Assembly: GCA_028868855.1 (NCBI GenBank)
Contig: JAGWTR010000004.1
Coordinates: forward strand, 186,001 to 250,000
Direction: 5' to 3'
Length of the DNA stretch: 64,000 nt
DNA from: Burkholderiales bacterium
GTDB taxonomy: Bacteria; Pseudomonadota; Gammaproteobacteria; Burkholderiales; Burkholderiaceae_C
Shown here in pieces: positions 20,201 through 29,861 of the stretch (the stretch's first letter is position 1; each line of letters opens with the position of its first letter). Below the pieces are notes generated by a model. The model had not been told where the DNA came from and did not search any database. It worked only from the letters and a program-made list of their open reading frames with translations. The position numbers and the translations under genes are program-made.

Positions 20201-23200
20201 TCAGCCTTCGCCGTACACCACCATGGCTTGCCCATCGGGCGCCAGCTCCTTGAAGCGCAGCATCGCCTGATCAGTGGGGTAGATGCGTGCGGTATCGCCC
20301 AGGTCCAACTCGCCACGCGCAGCAATCTCGGGCGTGCGCCGCTCCACCACCACGCGGATGCTCAAGCCATGCACGGTGGGCGGCTGGTCGGGCTGGGCCG
20401 CCTCCACCCGCCGTGCCGGGAACTCGCGCAGCACATCGGCCACCGGCAGGCGCTGGTCCTTGGCGGTGAAGCGCACAAAGCGCGCGAAGCGGCAACGCGC
20501 CGCGGCCAGGCTCATCACGGTCTGCACATTCAAGCGCAAGCCGCCGGAGAATCGGTCGTTCTGGACCTTGCCGTGGATCACCACCAATTCGTCTTCCTTG
20601 AGGGTGTCCTTGTTGGCGTCCAGCGTGTCCTGGTTGGCGACCGCCTCGATGGCCTCGGTCTTGTCGTCCAGCTTGAACAAGGCCACACGGCCGCGCGAGC
20701 CATTGATGACGCGCAACTCGCTGATGATGCCCGTGACCACCTGCACCTCACGGCTGTCTTGTAGATCGGAGATGCGCTGCTTGGCAAAGCGCCGCACCTC
20801 GGCCTCGTGCTCGTCGAACAAGTGCCCTGACAGGTAAAAGCCGATGGCAGTCTTTTCCAGCGTCAGTTGCTCTTTCAGGCGCCAAGGCTCGGTCGGCACC
20901 AGATCGGGCTCGTTGGTGGACGCCGCGTGGCTGTCACCAAAGTCAAACAAGCCGCCCTGGTCGGCGTTGGCCAGCTGGGTGTCGGCGTATTCAAACGCCA
21001 GCGAGACGCTGGCCAGCAGCCCGGCGCGGTGAGGTTCGAGCGCATCAAATGCACCAGCCTTGATCAAGGCCTCGACCACGCGCTTGTTGACGCGCGAACG
21101 GTCCACACGGGCGCAGAAATCAAAGAAGCTCTTGAAGGGGCCCCCTTCCTTTCGGCAGGCCACGATGGCCTCAATCGCGCCTTGACCCGTGCCCTTGACA
21201 GCGCCCAGCGCGTAGCAAATGGTCCGGTTGTCGATGGGCTCAAAACGCCAGGCACCCGCATTGACATTGGGGGGCGTGAAAGTGATGCCGAAGTTCTGCG
21301 TGGCATCGTCATGAAAGATCTTGAGCTTGTCGGTGTCGTCGCTGGCGACGCTCATATTCCCGGCGAAGAACTCAGCCGTGTAATGCACCTTCAACCAGGC
21401 CGTGTGGTAGGCCAGCAAGGCATACGCAGCGGCGTGCGACTTGTTGAAGCCGTAGCCCGCGAACTTCTCCATCAGGTCGAAGATTTCGTTGGCCTTGCCT
21501 GCTGGAATAGCGTTCTTGGCCGCGCCCTCGGCAAAGATGGCACGGTGCTGCGCCATCTCCTCGGCCTTCTTTTTGCCCATGGCGCGGCGCAACATGTCGG
21601 CGCCACCCAGCGAGTAACCGCCCACGCGCTGCGCCACCTGCATCACCTGCTCCTGGTACACCATGATCCCGTAGGTTTCCTTGAGCACTTCGGCCATCAA
21701 GGGGTGGGCGTACTCCACCTCTTCGCGACCGTGCTTGCGCGCGCAGAACGAGGGAATCAGGTCCATGGGGCCGGGACGATACAGCGCCACCAGCGCAATG
21801 ATGTCCTCGAAGACGCTGGGCTTGGCATCGCGCAACATGCCCTGCATGCCGCGCGATTCAAGCTGGAACACGGCCACGGTTTTGCCTTCGGACAAGAGCC
21901 GATAAGTGGCCGCGTCGGTCAGCGGAATCTTGGCAAAGTCGAAGTCCTTTTGATCGGGGTGGCGCGCGACGATGAAGTCCTTAGCCTGCTCCAAAATGGT
22001 CAGCGTGGCCAACCCCAGAAAGTCGAACTTCACCAGGCCGATGGCCTCCACATCGTCCTTGTCGTACTGGCTGACGGCGCTGTCGCTGCCCGGCTGCATG
22101 TACTGCGGGCAAAAGTCGGTGATCTTGCCCGGGGCGATCAAAACGCCCCCGGCGTGCATGCCGATGTTGCGCACCATGCCTTCCACGCGCATGGCCAGCG
22201 TCAGCAGCTCGGCCACCTCTTCTTCGGCGGCTTCGCGCTGTTCCAGCTCGGGCGCTTCCTTGCGGGCGTAGATGATGCTGGGGTCGGGGTTGGCCGGCAC
22301 CTTGGCCAGCGTCACGCTCTTGCCCGGCGGCGCGGGGATCAGCTTGGCGATGCCGTCAACATGGCCATAGCCCATGCCCAGCACGCGGCCCACGTCGCGC
22401 AGCGCGGCCTTGGCCGCCATGGTGCCGAAGGTGGCGATCTGGCTGACGGCGTCTCGGCCGTACTTGTCCTTGACGTAGTCGATCACCCGATCGCGGTTGC
22501 CCTGGCAGAAGTCGATGTCGAAATCGGGCATCGAGACGCGTTCGGGGTTGAGGAAGCGCTCGAACAGCAGGTTGTATCTGAGCGGGTCCAGATCGGTGAT
22601 CTTGAGCGCGTAGGCCACCAGCGAACCAGCGCCCGAGCCCCGCCCCGGCCCCACCGGGCAGCCATTGTTCTTGGCCCAGTTGATGAAGTCCGCCACGATC
22701 AAGAAGTAGCCAGGAAAACCCATCTTCAAGATCGTGTTGATCTCGAACTCCAGCCGCTCGACATAGGTGGTGCGCTGTGCGTCACGGTCGGCCTCGACCG
22801 GGTACAGGTGCGTCAGGCGCTCTTCCAGCCCTTCAAACGACAACTGCCGGAAATACTCACCCATCGGCATGGGCTGCCCATCGGCCTGAATGGGAGTTGG
22901 GAAGTTAGGCAACTGCGGCTTGCCCAGCACCAGGGTCAGCGCACAACGCTTGGCAATGGCCACGGTGTTGGCCAAGGCCGAGGGGATGTCGGCAAACAGG
23001 GCTGCCATCTGGGCCTGGGTCTTGAAGTACTGCTCGCGGGTGAACTTCTTGATCCGACGCGGATTGCCCAGCGTTTCGCCCTCGGCAATGCAGACGCGTG
23101 CCTCATGCGCCTCGAAGTCATCAGGGGTTTGAAATTGCACCGGGTGCGTGGCCACCACCGGCAAACCCAGCCGCGAGGCCAAGGGCACGACAGCGCGGAT

Positions 23201-23734
23201 GTAGGGCTCATTGGTGGAATGACCGCTGCGCTGCAGCTCGATGTAGAAGCGCCCTTCAAAGATGCCACCCAAACGCCGTGCCATGGCCTCGGCGCGTGCC
23301 GTGTCCCCCTGGGTCAAAGCCTGGCCGATGACCCCAGCTTCGCCCCCCGACAGCGCGATCAAGCCCTCGGCCTTGGCCTGCAGGCTGCCCCAGGTGACCC
23401 AGGCGTGCGGACGTTGGCCAGGAGCGGTCCAGGCTTCGCCCAACAGCTCGCACAGGTGCAAATAGCCCCGGTTGCTTTGAATCAGCAACAACAAACGGGA
23501 GGCGGGACGCTGCGGCTCGTCCGGCTCCAGCCAAACATCGGCCCCGATGATGGGTTGCACGCCTTTCTTGCGGGCGGCCGAATAAAACTTGACGGCCCCG
23601 AACAGGTTGCTCAGGTCGGAGATGGCCAAGGCGGGCTGGCCGTCGTCCTTGGCGGCACCGACCAGGTCGTCGATGCGCAAGGTGCCGTCGACGACGGAAA
23701 ACTCGGTGTGGGTGCGCAGGTGAATGAAGGGCAT
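20201..23734 (-). CDS. dnaE: DNA polymerase III subunit alpha
   Basis: Catalytic alpha subunit of the replicative polymerase, 1177 residues. The N-terminal PHP domain begins FIHLRTHTEFSVVDGT. The polymerase palm carries the catalytic aspartates in PDFDIDF (about residue 402). The finger region with the VYQEQVMQ and GYGFNKSHAAAYA motifs follows. An OB-fold (about 995-1090) and a C-terminal tau-binding region close the protein. Length and order are those of DnaE1, so this is the essential enzyme and not the error-prone DnaE2. Confidence 0.98.
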   Translation of the reverse strand: MPFIHLRTHTEFSVVDGTLRIDDLVGAAKDDGQPALAISDLSNLFGAVKFYSAARKKGVQPIIGADVWLEPDEPQRPASRLLLLIQSNRGYLHLCELLGEAWTAPGQRPHAWVTWGSLQAKAEGLIALSGGEAGVIGQALTQGDTARAEAMARRLGGIFEGRFYIELQRSGHSTNEPYIRAVVPLASRLGLPVVATHPVQFQTPDDFEAHEARVCIAEGETLGNPRRIKKFTREQYFKTQAQMAALFADIPSALANTVAIAKRCALTLVLGKPQLPNFPTPIQADGQPMPMGEYFRQLSFEGLEERLTHLYPVEADRDAQRTTYVERLEFEINTILKMGFPGYFLIVADFINWAKNNGCPVGPGRGSGAGSLVAYALKITDLDPLRYNLLFERFLNPERVSMPDFDIDFCQGNRDRVIDYVKDKYGRDAVSQIATFGTMAAKAALRDVGRVLGMGYGHVDGIAKLIPAPPGKSVTLAKVPANPDPSIIYARKEAPELEQREAAEEEVAELLTLAMRVEGMVRNIGMHAGGVLIAPGKITDFCPQYMQPGSDSAVSQYDKDDVEAIGLVKFDFLGLATLTILEQAKDFIVARHPDQKDFDFAKIPLTDAATYRLLSEGKTVAVFQLESRGMQGMLRDAKPSVFEDIIALVALYRPGPMDLIPSFCARKHGREEVEYAHPLMAEVLKETYGIMVYQEQVMQVAQRVGGYSLGGADMLRRAMGKKKAEEMAQHRAIFAEGAAKNAIPAGKANEIFDLMEKFAGYGFNKSHAAAYALLAYHTAWLKVHYTAEFFAGNMSVASDDTDKLKIFHDDATQNFGITFTPPNVNAGAWRFEPIDNRTICYALGAVKGTGQGAIEAIVACRKEGGPFKSFFDFCARVDRSRVNKRVVEALIKAGAFDALEPHRAGLLASVSLAFEYADTQLANADQGGLFDFGDSHAASTNEPDLVPTEPWRLKEQLTLEKTAIGFYLSGHLFDEHEAEVRRFAKQRISDLQDSREVQVVTGIISELRVINGSRGRVALFKLDDKTEAIEAVANQDTLDANKDTLKEDELVVIHGKVQNDRFSGGLRLNVQTVMSLAAARCRFARFVRFTAKDQRLPVADVLREFPARRVEAAQPDQPPTVHGLSIRVVVERRTPEIAARGELDLGDTARIYPTDQAMLRFKELAPDGQAMVVYGEG

Positions 23735-23775
23735 GGTGAGATTGTAAGAAGCCCGGCTCCGTAGAATCCCCGACC

Positions 23776-24537
23776 ATGATCCCGATCCTGAATATTTCCG
23801 CCTACCAGTTCATCACCCTGCCCGACGCAGCCGCGTTGCGCGAACAAGCAGCGGCGCAATGCCTGCAGTTGGGCCTCAAAGGCACCATCTTGCTCGCAGA
23901 AGAGGGCATCAACCTATTTCTGGCGGGCACTGAGGCGGCCATCCGGGGCTTCATCACGTGGCTACGCTCCGACCCGCGCTTTGCCGACCTGATCCCGAAG
24001 GAGAGCTGGTCGGACACCGTGCCTTTTCACAAGATGGTGGTGAAGGTCAAGAACGAAATCATCCGCATGAACCACCCCACCATCCGCCCCGATGTGGCGG
24101 GCGTGGCAGGCCGCGCACCTTCGGTAAACGCGCCCACCTTAAAGCGCTGGCTGGACCAGGGCCACGACGACGAGGGCCGCGAGGTGGTCACCCTGGACAC
24201 GCGCAATGGCTTTGAGGTGGACTTCGGCACCTTTGAAGGCGCCATTGATTGGCGTCTGGCCAAGTTCAGCGAGTTCCCCGAGCAGGTGCTCACGCACAAG
24301 GCCGAGCTGCAAGGCAAGACCGTGGTGAGCTTTTGCACCGGCGGCATCCGCTGCGAAAAAGCCGCGCTCTACATGGAAGAGGCTGGGCTGGATCACGTCT
24401 ATCAGTTAGACGGCGGCATTTTGAAATACTTCGAACTGGCCGGCGGAGCCCACTACCAAGGCAGTTGCTTCGTGTTTGACGAGCGCGAGGCGCTGGGGGC
24501 TGATTTAACGCCCAAACCCACGCCCGGCGACCACTAA
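23776..24537 (+). CDS. trhO: tRNA uridine(34) hydroxylase, rhodanese-like
   Basis: A 253-residue member of the YceA/TrhO family, which hydroxylates U34 of tRNAs using oxygen in the first step of 5-methoxyuridine or cmo5U synthesis. An N-terminal acylphosphatase-like domain (about 1-95) precedes a rhodanese domain with the active-site cysteine in [10 protein letters not shown] (about residue 181). It is divergent from dnaE. The 80 bases after it, to the next gene, hold nothing I can support. Confidence 0.9.
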   Translation: MIPILNISAYQFITLPDAAALREQAAAQCLQLGLKGTILLAEEGINLFLAGTEAAIRGFITWLRSDPRFADLIPKESWSDTVPFHKMVVKVKNEIIRMNHPTIRPDVAGVAGRAPSVNAPTLKRWLDQGHDDEGREVVTLDTRNGFEVDFGTFEGAIDWRLAKFSEFPEQVLTHKAELQGKTVVSFCTGGIRCEKAALYMEEAGLDHVYQLDGGILKYFELAGGAHYQGSCFVFDEREALGADLTPKPTPGDH

Positions 24538-24617
24538 GCCAGGCTCACACGCTGCGCTCCATGACGACATGGCAACGCGCATCAACCGGACGCATTGACA
24601 CGACTTAAAGCGCTCAA

Positions 24618-25280
24618 TCAGCCGCGGCTCGCATCGGCCAACGCCACCAAGGCCTGATACGGCAGCAAATTCGTCCGCAGCACCTTGTCAATGGGCTCGA
24701 CAAACCCGTCCTGCATCCAGCGCGCAGCCAGCAGCACATTCATGCCGATCATCCCATCGGCCAATAAATGCAGGCTCACGTCACCGGTCAGGGCCTCGGG
24801 CACCATGCGCCCCAGGTGCAGCTTGAGCAAGTCTGAATAGTCCCGCGCCGTGGCCCCGCTCACCGCCGCCACTTTGTTGTCGACGCCCAGGGCGTCCACC
24901 AGCATGATGCGGCCTCGCCGCGGGTCGTCGCGGATGAATTCCAGAAACACGCGCATGGCCGGCTCCAACAAGCCCAGCGGGGTCGGATCGGCCTGATCCA
25001 GCGCCTTTAAGGTCAGCGCCATCAGTTGCTCGCGCAACTCGGCATACACGACCAAGAACAGCTCGGGCAAGGTCTTGAAGGACTCGTAAAAGTAGCGCTC
25101 TGTCAGGTGCGCGGCCACACAGACCTCGCGCACCGTCGAAGCATGAAATCCCTTGGTACCAAAGACTTCAACCGCCCCTTCAATGAGCTTGGCGTGCCGC
25201 TGGCGCTGGCGCTCTTCGGGCAACACACCGCCGTAGCGACGCTGGTTTGGGGGGGTGGGGACAGAAATGAGGGGTTCCAT
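24618..25280 (-). CDS. TetR-family transcriptional regulator of the adjacent esterase/SDR operon
   Basis: About 220 residues. The helix-turn-helix (about residues 20-65) reads FGTKGFHASTVREVCVAAHLTERYFYESF, a TetR signature. The start at 25280 is favoured by GGTGA five bases upstream; in-frame starts at 25292, 25307 and 25340 would run into the palindromic operator. It is divergent from the esterase gene at 25519 and very probably controls it and itself. The inducer is unknown. Confidence 0.85.
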   Translation of the reverse strand: MEPLISVPTPPNQRRYGGVLPEERQRQRHAKLIEGAVEVFGTKGFHASTVREVCVAAHLTERYFYESFKTLPELFLVVYAELREQLMALTLKALDQADPTPLGLLEPAMRVFLEFIRDDPRRGRIMLVDALGVDNKVAAVSGATARDYSDLLKLHLGRMVPEALTGDVSLHLLADGMIGMNVLLAARWMQDGFVEPIDKVLRTNLLPYQALVALADASRG

Positions 25281-25293
25281 GGCAATCACCATG

Positions 25294-25341
25294 TTGACAT
25301 GATTCATTGTCACAGATAATCTGACAATGCCATTTGTCACA
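25294..25341. promoter_or_regulatory. Divergent promoter region with palindromic TetR operator
   Basis: CATTGTCA (25305-25312) and TGACAATG (25322-25329) form a perfect 8-base inverted repeat with a 9-base spacer. A second palindrome, CAGATAATCTG, sits inside it (25313-25323). TTGTCACA recurs at 25307-25314 and 25334-25341. On the plus strand a perfect -35 TTGACA (25294-25299) and a GATAAT -10 (25315-25320, spacer 15) overlap the palindrome, so a bound repressor would block the esterase operon. The leader to 25519 shows nothing further. Confidence 0.65.
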
Positions 25342-25518
25342 AATCAAGTTTTGATGTGACGCCTGAACCACCCTCACTCCAATCAACGGCATGCAGACCG
25401 AATCGCAGCGCACCGTGTGTAACTCGGGCGGCAACACCGCCGCATGGCCAGGCTTTACATTTGCGTACCGCTTAAAGACGCGCCGCTTCAACCTTGCCAA
25501 ATACACCACGGACCACGC

Positions 25519-26427
25519 ATGAGCATCCAGGCCATCATCGCCAACCAGATCATCCGCTGGCAGTTCAAGCGCGCAGGTCGCGGGCCGATCAATGTGCCCA
25601 AGACGCGCCACGTGGTCAACAAGGGCGCCGAACGCTACCCGCCGCCGCCCCGCGACATCAGGCACACACCAGTGGCCGCCCAAGCCAGCGCAGCGCTGTG
25701 CCCTGCCGAATGGTTGAGCGTGGCCCAGCCCAAGCGCACGGTCTTGTACTTCCATGGCGGCGGCTACTTCTTTTGCGGCTTGACCACGCACCGCCCGGCC
25801 TGCGCCTACCTGGCCCGCACCGCGCAAGCGCAGGTGCTGTCGCTGGATTACCGGATGGCGCCTGAACATGTGTTCCCCGCCGCCGTGGACGATGCCGTGG
25901 CCTGGTGGAAGGAACTGCTGCGTCAGGGCATCAAGCCTGAAAACGTCGTCTTCGGGGGCGATTCAGCCGGTGGTGGCTTGGCCTTGGCCTGCATGGTGAG
26001 CGCTCGCGATCAAGGGCTGCCTTTGCCCGCCGGCGCGGTGTTGTTCTCGCCCTGGACCGACCTGAGCTGTTCTGGCGAAACCATGAAGACGCTGGCCGAT
26101 GCCGACGTGATGTTCAACCCGCATTCGTTGCCCGAAGCCGCCGCCATCTATCTGGCCGGCCGGTCCAACAAAGAGCCCTTGGCCTCCCCGCTGTTTGCCG
26201 ACCTCAAAGGCTTGCCGCCTTTGATGATCCATGCCAGCAAGCATGAGATTTTGCTGAATGATTCGACCCGCTTGCACGACCGGGCCCGTGAACATGGCGT
26301 GAGCAGCGAGATCCACCTGCGCGCCCGGCTGCCGCACGTCTGGCCGACCATGGTGATGCTGCCCGAAGGCCGCCAAAGCCTGAAAGACACGGGCGCGTTC
26401 ATCGCCCGCGTCACCACGTCCGCCTGA
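25519..26427 (+). CDS. Alpha/beta hydrolase of the hormone-sensitive lipase type
   Basis: A 302-residue esterase/lipase. Visible are the oxyanion-hole motif HGGGYFF (about residue 79), the nucleophile GDSAGGG (about residue 153) and a late histidine in LPHVWP. These are the marks of the HSL (family IV) esterases. The ATG at 25519 is chosen since the conserved sequence starts there; the frame is open further upstream. It is the first gene of a probable operon with an SDR and another alpha/beta hydrolase. Its natural ester substrate is unknown. Confidence 0.88.
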   Translation: MSIQAIIANQIIRWQFKRAGRGPINVPKTRHVVNKGAERYPPPPRDIRHTPVAAQASAALCPAEWLSVAQPKRTVLYFHGGGYFFCGLTTHRPACAYLARTAQAQVLSLDYRMAPEHVFPAAVDDAVAWWKELLRQGIKPENVVFGGDSAGGGLALACMVSARDQGLPLPAGAVLFSPWTDLSCSGETMKTLADADVMFNPHSLPEAAAIYLAGRSNKEPLASPLFADLKGLPPLMIHASKHEILLNDSTRLHDRAREHGVSSEIHLRARLPHVWPTMVMLPEGRQSLKDTGAFIARVTTSA

Positions 26428-26449
26428 GTTTTCAATCACCACCGCCGCC

Positions 26450-27316
26450 ATGAAATCATTCAAGAACAAAGTCGCCGCGATCACGGGCGCCGCCTCCGGC
26501 ATGGGCCGCACACTGGCCGTTGAATTGGCCAGCCGTGGCTGCAATCTGGCCTTGAGCGACGTTAACACCGCCGAGTTGGCCAAGACTGCCGAACTGGCCA
26601 GCGCCCATGGCGTGCGCGTGACCGTCGCCAAACTCGACGTGGCCCAGCGCGATGAAGTCATTGCCTGGGCCGATCAGGTCGTGCGCGACCATGGTCGCGT
26701 CAACCTGATCTTCAACAACGCGGGCGTGTCGCTGACCGCCACGTTGGAGGCCGTCAGCATCGGCGACTTTGAATGGATCATGGGCATCAACTTCTGGGGT
26801 GTGGTCTACGGCACGCAGGCTTTCCTGCCTCACCTGAAAGCCTCGGGCGATGGTCACATCATCAATACATCCAGCCTGTTCGGGCTGATGGCCGTGCCCA
26901 CCCAAGGCACCTACAATGCCAGCAAGTTCGCCGTGCGCGGCTACACCGAAGCCCTGCGCATGGAGCTTGAACTGGAAGGAGCCCCGGTGAGCGTCACCTG
27001 CGTGCATCCCGGTGGCATCGCCACCAACATCGCCATGGCCGGCAAAATCGACCCCAGCATGGAGCGCATCACTGGCGTCACGGCTGAAGCCCAAAAACGC
27101 CGCGCCAACAAAATGATCAACGTCACCACCGCGGAATCGGCTGCCTTGCAGATTCTGGCTGCGGTTGAAAAGAACCAGCGCCGTGTGCTGGTGGGCCCCG
27201 ACGCCAAGTTTCTCGACAAGGTGGTGCGCCTCTTGGGTTCGTGGTACCAGGTGCTGGTAATGCGCCAGATGAAGCGCATGAACAAACCCCAGACCCCAGC
27301 GCATACCGCCGGCTGA
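26450..27316 (+). CDS. Short-chain dehydrogenase/reductase
   Basis: A 288-residue classical SDR. The cofactor motif TGAASGMGR (about residues 11-19), the NNAG motif (about 87-90) and the catalytic Ser (NTSSLFG) and YNASK tetrad residues are all present. It probably oxidises or reduces a hydroxyl/keto group with NAD(P). Its place between a lipase-like esterase and an alpha/beta hydrolase suggests a short catabolic or detoxification route for an ester or lipid. Confidence 0.9.
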   Translation: MKSFKNKVAAITGAASGMGRTLAVELASRGCNLALSDVNTAELAKTAELASAHGVRVTVAKLDVAQRDEVIAWADQVVRDHGRVNLIFNNAGVSLTATLEAVSIGDFEWIMGINFWGVVYGTQAFLPHLKASGDGHIINTSSLFGLMAVPTQGTYNASKFAVRGYTEALRMELELEGAPVSVTCVHPGGIATNIAMAGKIDPSMERITGVTAEAQKRRANKMINVTTAESAALQILAAVEKNQRRVLVGPDAKFLDKVVRLLGSWYQVLVMRQMKRMNKPQTPAHTAG

Positions 27317-27320
27317 TTCA

Positions 27321-28265
27321 ATGACCTGGCTGAAACGTTCCTGGTGGACCAGCGTGCTGCTGGTGCTGGTCCTGGTGATCGGCGTGACCGCCGCCTGGCA
27401 ACCCGACCGGCAACTCGGCCCACTGGTGGCGCGGTGGGGGGGCGAGCCGTCCAGCTTCATCGAACTGGACGGGATGCAGGCACACGTGCGTGACACCGGG
27501 CCTCGCAATGACCCGACGCCGATCGTGCTGCTGCACGGCATGGGCTCCAGCCTGCACACGTGGGCCGGCTGGCAGCAAGACTTGCAGAAGACGCGCCGCG
27601 TCATCTCGGTCGACCTGCCAGGTTTTGGCCTGACCGGCCCCAGCCCGCAAGGTGAATACCATATCGATGCCTACATGCGCTTTGTCCTGCGGCTGCTGGA
27701 CACGCTGGGGGTCAAGCGGGTGATGTTGGTGGGCAATGCCCTGGGTGGCGAAATCGCCTGGCAAACGGCCATTTTGGCGCCGGAACGCGTGCGTAAACTC
27801 GTGCTGATCGATGCCGATGGCTACCCACCGTCGACTTTATCAATGCCGCTGGCGTTTGAGATCGCCAGTCTGCGCGGATGGCGCTGGGTGACTGAGCGCA
27901 TCCTGCCGCGCGCCGTGGTCGAATCGAGCGTTCGCAACGTCTATGGCGACCCCAGCAAGGTCACCAAGCAACAGGTGGATCGCTACTATGAACTGAACTT
28001 GCGGGTGGGCAACCGGCGTGCGCTGTTTCAGCGCATCGACCAGGCGCAGTGGGGGGCCAGCGCGCACCTGATCCACCGCATCCCCCAGCCGACGCTGGTG
28101 ATGTGGGGGCAAAAAGATGGCATGGTCGCGCCCGACAATGGTCCGCAGTTCTGCAAGGACATTGCGCGCTGCACGCTGATCACCTTCCCCGATCTGGGCC
28201 ACATCCCGCAAGAAGAGGCCCCTGAGCAGACCTTGAACGCGGCTCGGGCATTTCTGGCGCCCTGA
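27321..28265 (+). CDS. Alpha/beta hydrolase with Ser-to-Ala at the nucleophile elbow
   Basis: A 314-residue alpha/beta-hydrolase-fold protein with an N-terminal hydrophobic anchor (about residues 10-26). The oxyanion segment HGMGSSLHTW, the acid (WGQKDGMVAP) and the histidine (FPDLGHIPQEE) are intact. However, the nucleophile elbow reads GNALGG where GNSLGG is expected. The alanine codon GCC is at 27738-27740. It is either catalytically inactive, a binding protein, or uses another mechanism. It follows the SDR by four bases in the TetR-controlled operon. Confidence 0.85.
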   Translation: MTWLKRSWWTSVLLVLVLVIGVTAAWQPDRQLGPLVARWGGEPSSFIELDGMQAHVRDTGPRNDPTPIVLLHGMGSSLHTWAGWQQDLQKTRRVISVDLPGFGLTGPSPQGEYHIDAYMRFVLRLLDTLGVKRVMLVGNALGGEIAWQTAILAPERVRKLVLIDADGYPPSTLSMPLAFEIASLRGWRWVTERILPRAVVESSVRNVYGDPSKVTKQQVDRYYELNLRVGNRRALFQRIDQAQWGASAHLIHRIPQPTLVMWGQKDGMVAPDNGPQFCKDIARCTLITFPDLGHIPQEEAPEQTLNAARAFLAP

Positions 28266-28287
28266 TGCCCTGATTCCAGCCAACGAC

Positions 28288-28890
28288 TCAGGCGGAACGC
28301 CAGCGCGCCTGCTGAACGACCGAGGCCACCACCTTGGTCAAGACCTTGTCTAACTCGACTTTCTTGAGGGCCCCGCCGTCATCAAAGGCGTCCTCGGCGT
28401 GTGGCAGACCGAGCTGCTCAGGCATCACCACCATCGCGAAATTGGTGCTCAGGAAGGTGCGCACGATGGGCAGCGCCCGCAAACCACCCAAGGCGCCAGG
28501 CGATGCGGCCAACAGGCCAACCGGCTTGCTCGCCGTGGCCGCCGCGCCTGATGGCAAGCCCAGGTCAGCGCTTACCGTAGACAACCAATCGAAACTATTG
28601 ATCAACAAGGGCGTGGGCAGTGCGTTGTACTCAGGGCAGGCCAACAGCAGGCCATCGTGCGAGGCAAACAGTTCGCGCAATTTCAAGGCGCCAGGCGGCA
28701 CGCCATGGGTGCCCACCCAGTCGGCATGAAACACCGGCAAATCCAGGTCCACCAAGTCGACGAAGGTGGTCTGCGCACCCAGGGCTTGAGCCTTGCGACC
28801 GGCTTCATGAGCCAGTTGGCGATTGAATGAACCTTGGCGGGAACTGCCGGAAATCACCAGCAAACGAACAGGGGGGACAGCGTTGGTCAT
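28288..28890 (-). CDS. NADPH-dependent FMN reductase (flavodoxin-like)
   Basis: About 200 residues with the flavodoxin-like fold of FMN/quinone reductases. The phosphate-binding motif SGSSRQGSFNRQL is near the N-terminus and the flavin-binding stretch PEYNALPTPLLINSFDW lies near residue 80. The family reduces FMN or quinones with NADPH. It is convergent with the esterase/SDR operon. The ATG at 28890 is preferred to an upstream TTG. Confidence 0.85.
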   Translation of the reverse strand: MTNAVPPVRLLVISGSSRQGSFNRQLAHEAGRKAQALGAQTTFVDLVDLDLPVFHADWVGTHGVPPGALKLRELFASHDGLLLACPEYNALPTPLLINSFDWLSTVSADLGLPSGAAATASKPVGLLAASPGALGGLRALPIVRTFLSTNFAMVVMPEQLGLPHAEDAFDDGGALKKVELDKVLTKVVASVVQQARWRSA

Positions 28891-28991
28891 GGTCAATGGT
28901 CTTGGTGGTTGGTCAGTGCAGTCGAGTCAGACTCCCGATTTTGCGGTGACTTGCGCCATGACAACGGAAAAAGCCGCTACCCTTGCGAGAT

Positions 28992-29855
28992 ATGTTCAGT
29001 TACCGACACGGATTCCACGCGGGCAACCACGCCGATGTGCTCAAGCACATGGTGCTGGTGCAGTTGCTTTCGCACCTGCTTCTCAAAGACAAACCCTTCT
29101 GGGTCGTTGACACCCACGCCGGCGGCGGCGTGTACGACCTGACCAGCGGCTATGCGGCCAAAAGCGGCGAGGCCCTGGACGGGATCGTGCGCGTCTGGAA
29201 AGAGCGCAATGACCCGGCCCTACCCAAAGGGGTGGCCGACCTGCTGGACCAAATCCGCCGACTCAACACCGGCGACCGCCTCGATTGGTACCCCGGCTCA
29301 CCGCAAATCGCCGCGCAAATGCTGCGCGAGGGCGACCACCTGCGTCTGTTCGAGTTGCACCCCAACGAGATCAAGATGCTCAAGAACCACTTCTCCTCGG
29401 TCAAGCGAGGCGTGAGTGTGCAAGAGTCCGATGGCTTTGCCGGGCTGAAGGGTTGCGTGCCGCCGCCCCCGCGTCGCGGTCTGATCCACATGGACCCGTC
29501 TTACGAGATCAAGGAAGACTACCGCCGCGTAGTGCAGGTTCTCAAGGACACGGTGCCGCGTTTTTCGGCGGGCACCTACGCGATCTGGTATCCCGAAGTG
29601 GCGCGCCGCGAATCCAACCAGTTGCCCGCGCAACTCAAGCGCGCTGCCGCCGAGATGGGCGTTGACTGGCTACACGCCACGCTGCGCGTCAAGGCGGCCT
29701 CTCGCGATGGCTTGGGCCTGCACGGCAGCGGCATGTTCGTCATCAACCCGCCGCACACCCTGTACGACACGCTGGCCGAGGCCCTGCCCTGGCTGGTCGA
29801 AACCATCGGACTGGACGACCACGCGGCCTACACCCTCGAAGTGCAGATGCGCTGA
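28992..29855 (+). CDS. rlmJ: 23S rRNA (adenine(2030)-N6)-methyltransferase
   Basis: A 287-residue methyltransferase of the RlmJ (YhiR) family that methylates A2030 of 23S rRNA. The start MFSYRHGFHAGNHADVLKHM is the family hallmark and fixes the ATG at 28992. The catalytic motif is DPSYE (near residue 167), where relatives have DPPY/DPSY. The C-terminal GSGMFVINPP is also typical. It converges with the pirin gene. Confidence 0.94.
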   Translation: MFSYRHGFHAGNHADVLKHMVLVQLLSHLLLKDKPFWVVDTHAGGGVYDLTSGYAAKSGEALDGIVRVWKERNDPALPKGVADLLDQIRRLNTGDRLDWYPGSPQIAAQMLREGDHLRLFELHPNEIKMLKNHFSSVKRGVSVQESDGFAGLKGCVPPPPRRGLIHMDPSYEIKEDYRRVVQVLKDTVPRFSAGTYAIWYPEVARRESNQLPAQLKRAAAEMGVDWLHATLRVKAASRDGLGLHGSGMFVINPPHTLYDTLAEALPWLVETIGLDDHAAYTLEVQMR

Positions 29856-29861
29856 CCGCGC

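Noticed and set aside
20867..23764. A 965-codon open frame on the plus strand across dnaE
   Set aside because: It is the reverse complement of the strong dnaE gene; high GC leaves long antisense frames. It shows no family motif and has no ribosome site.
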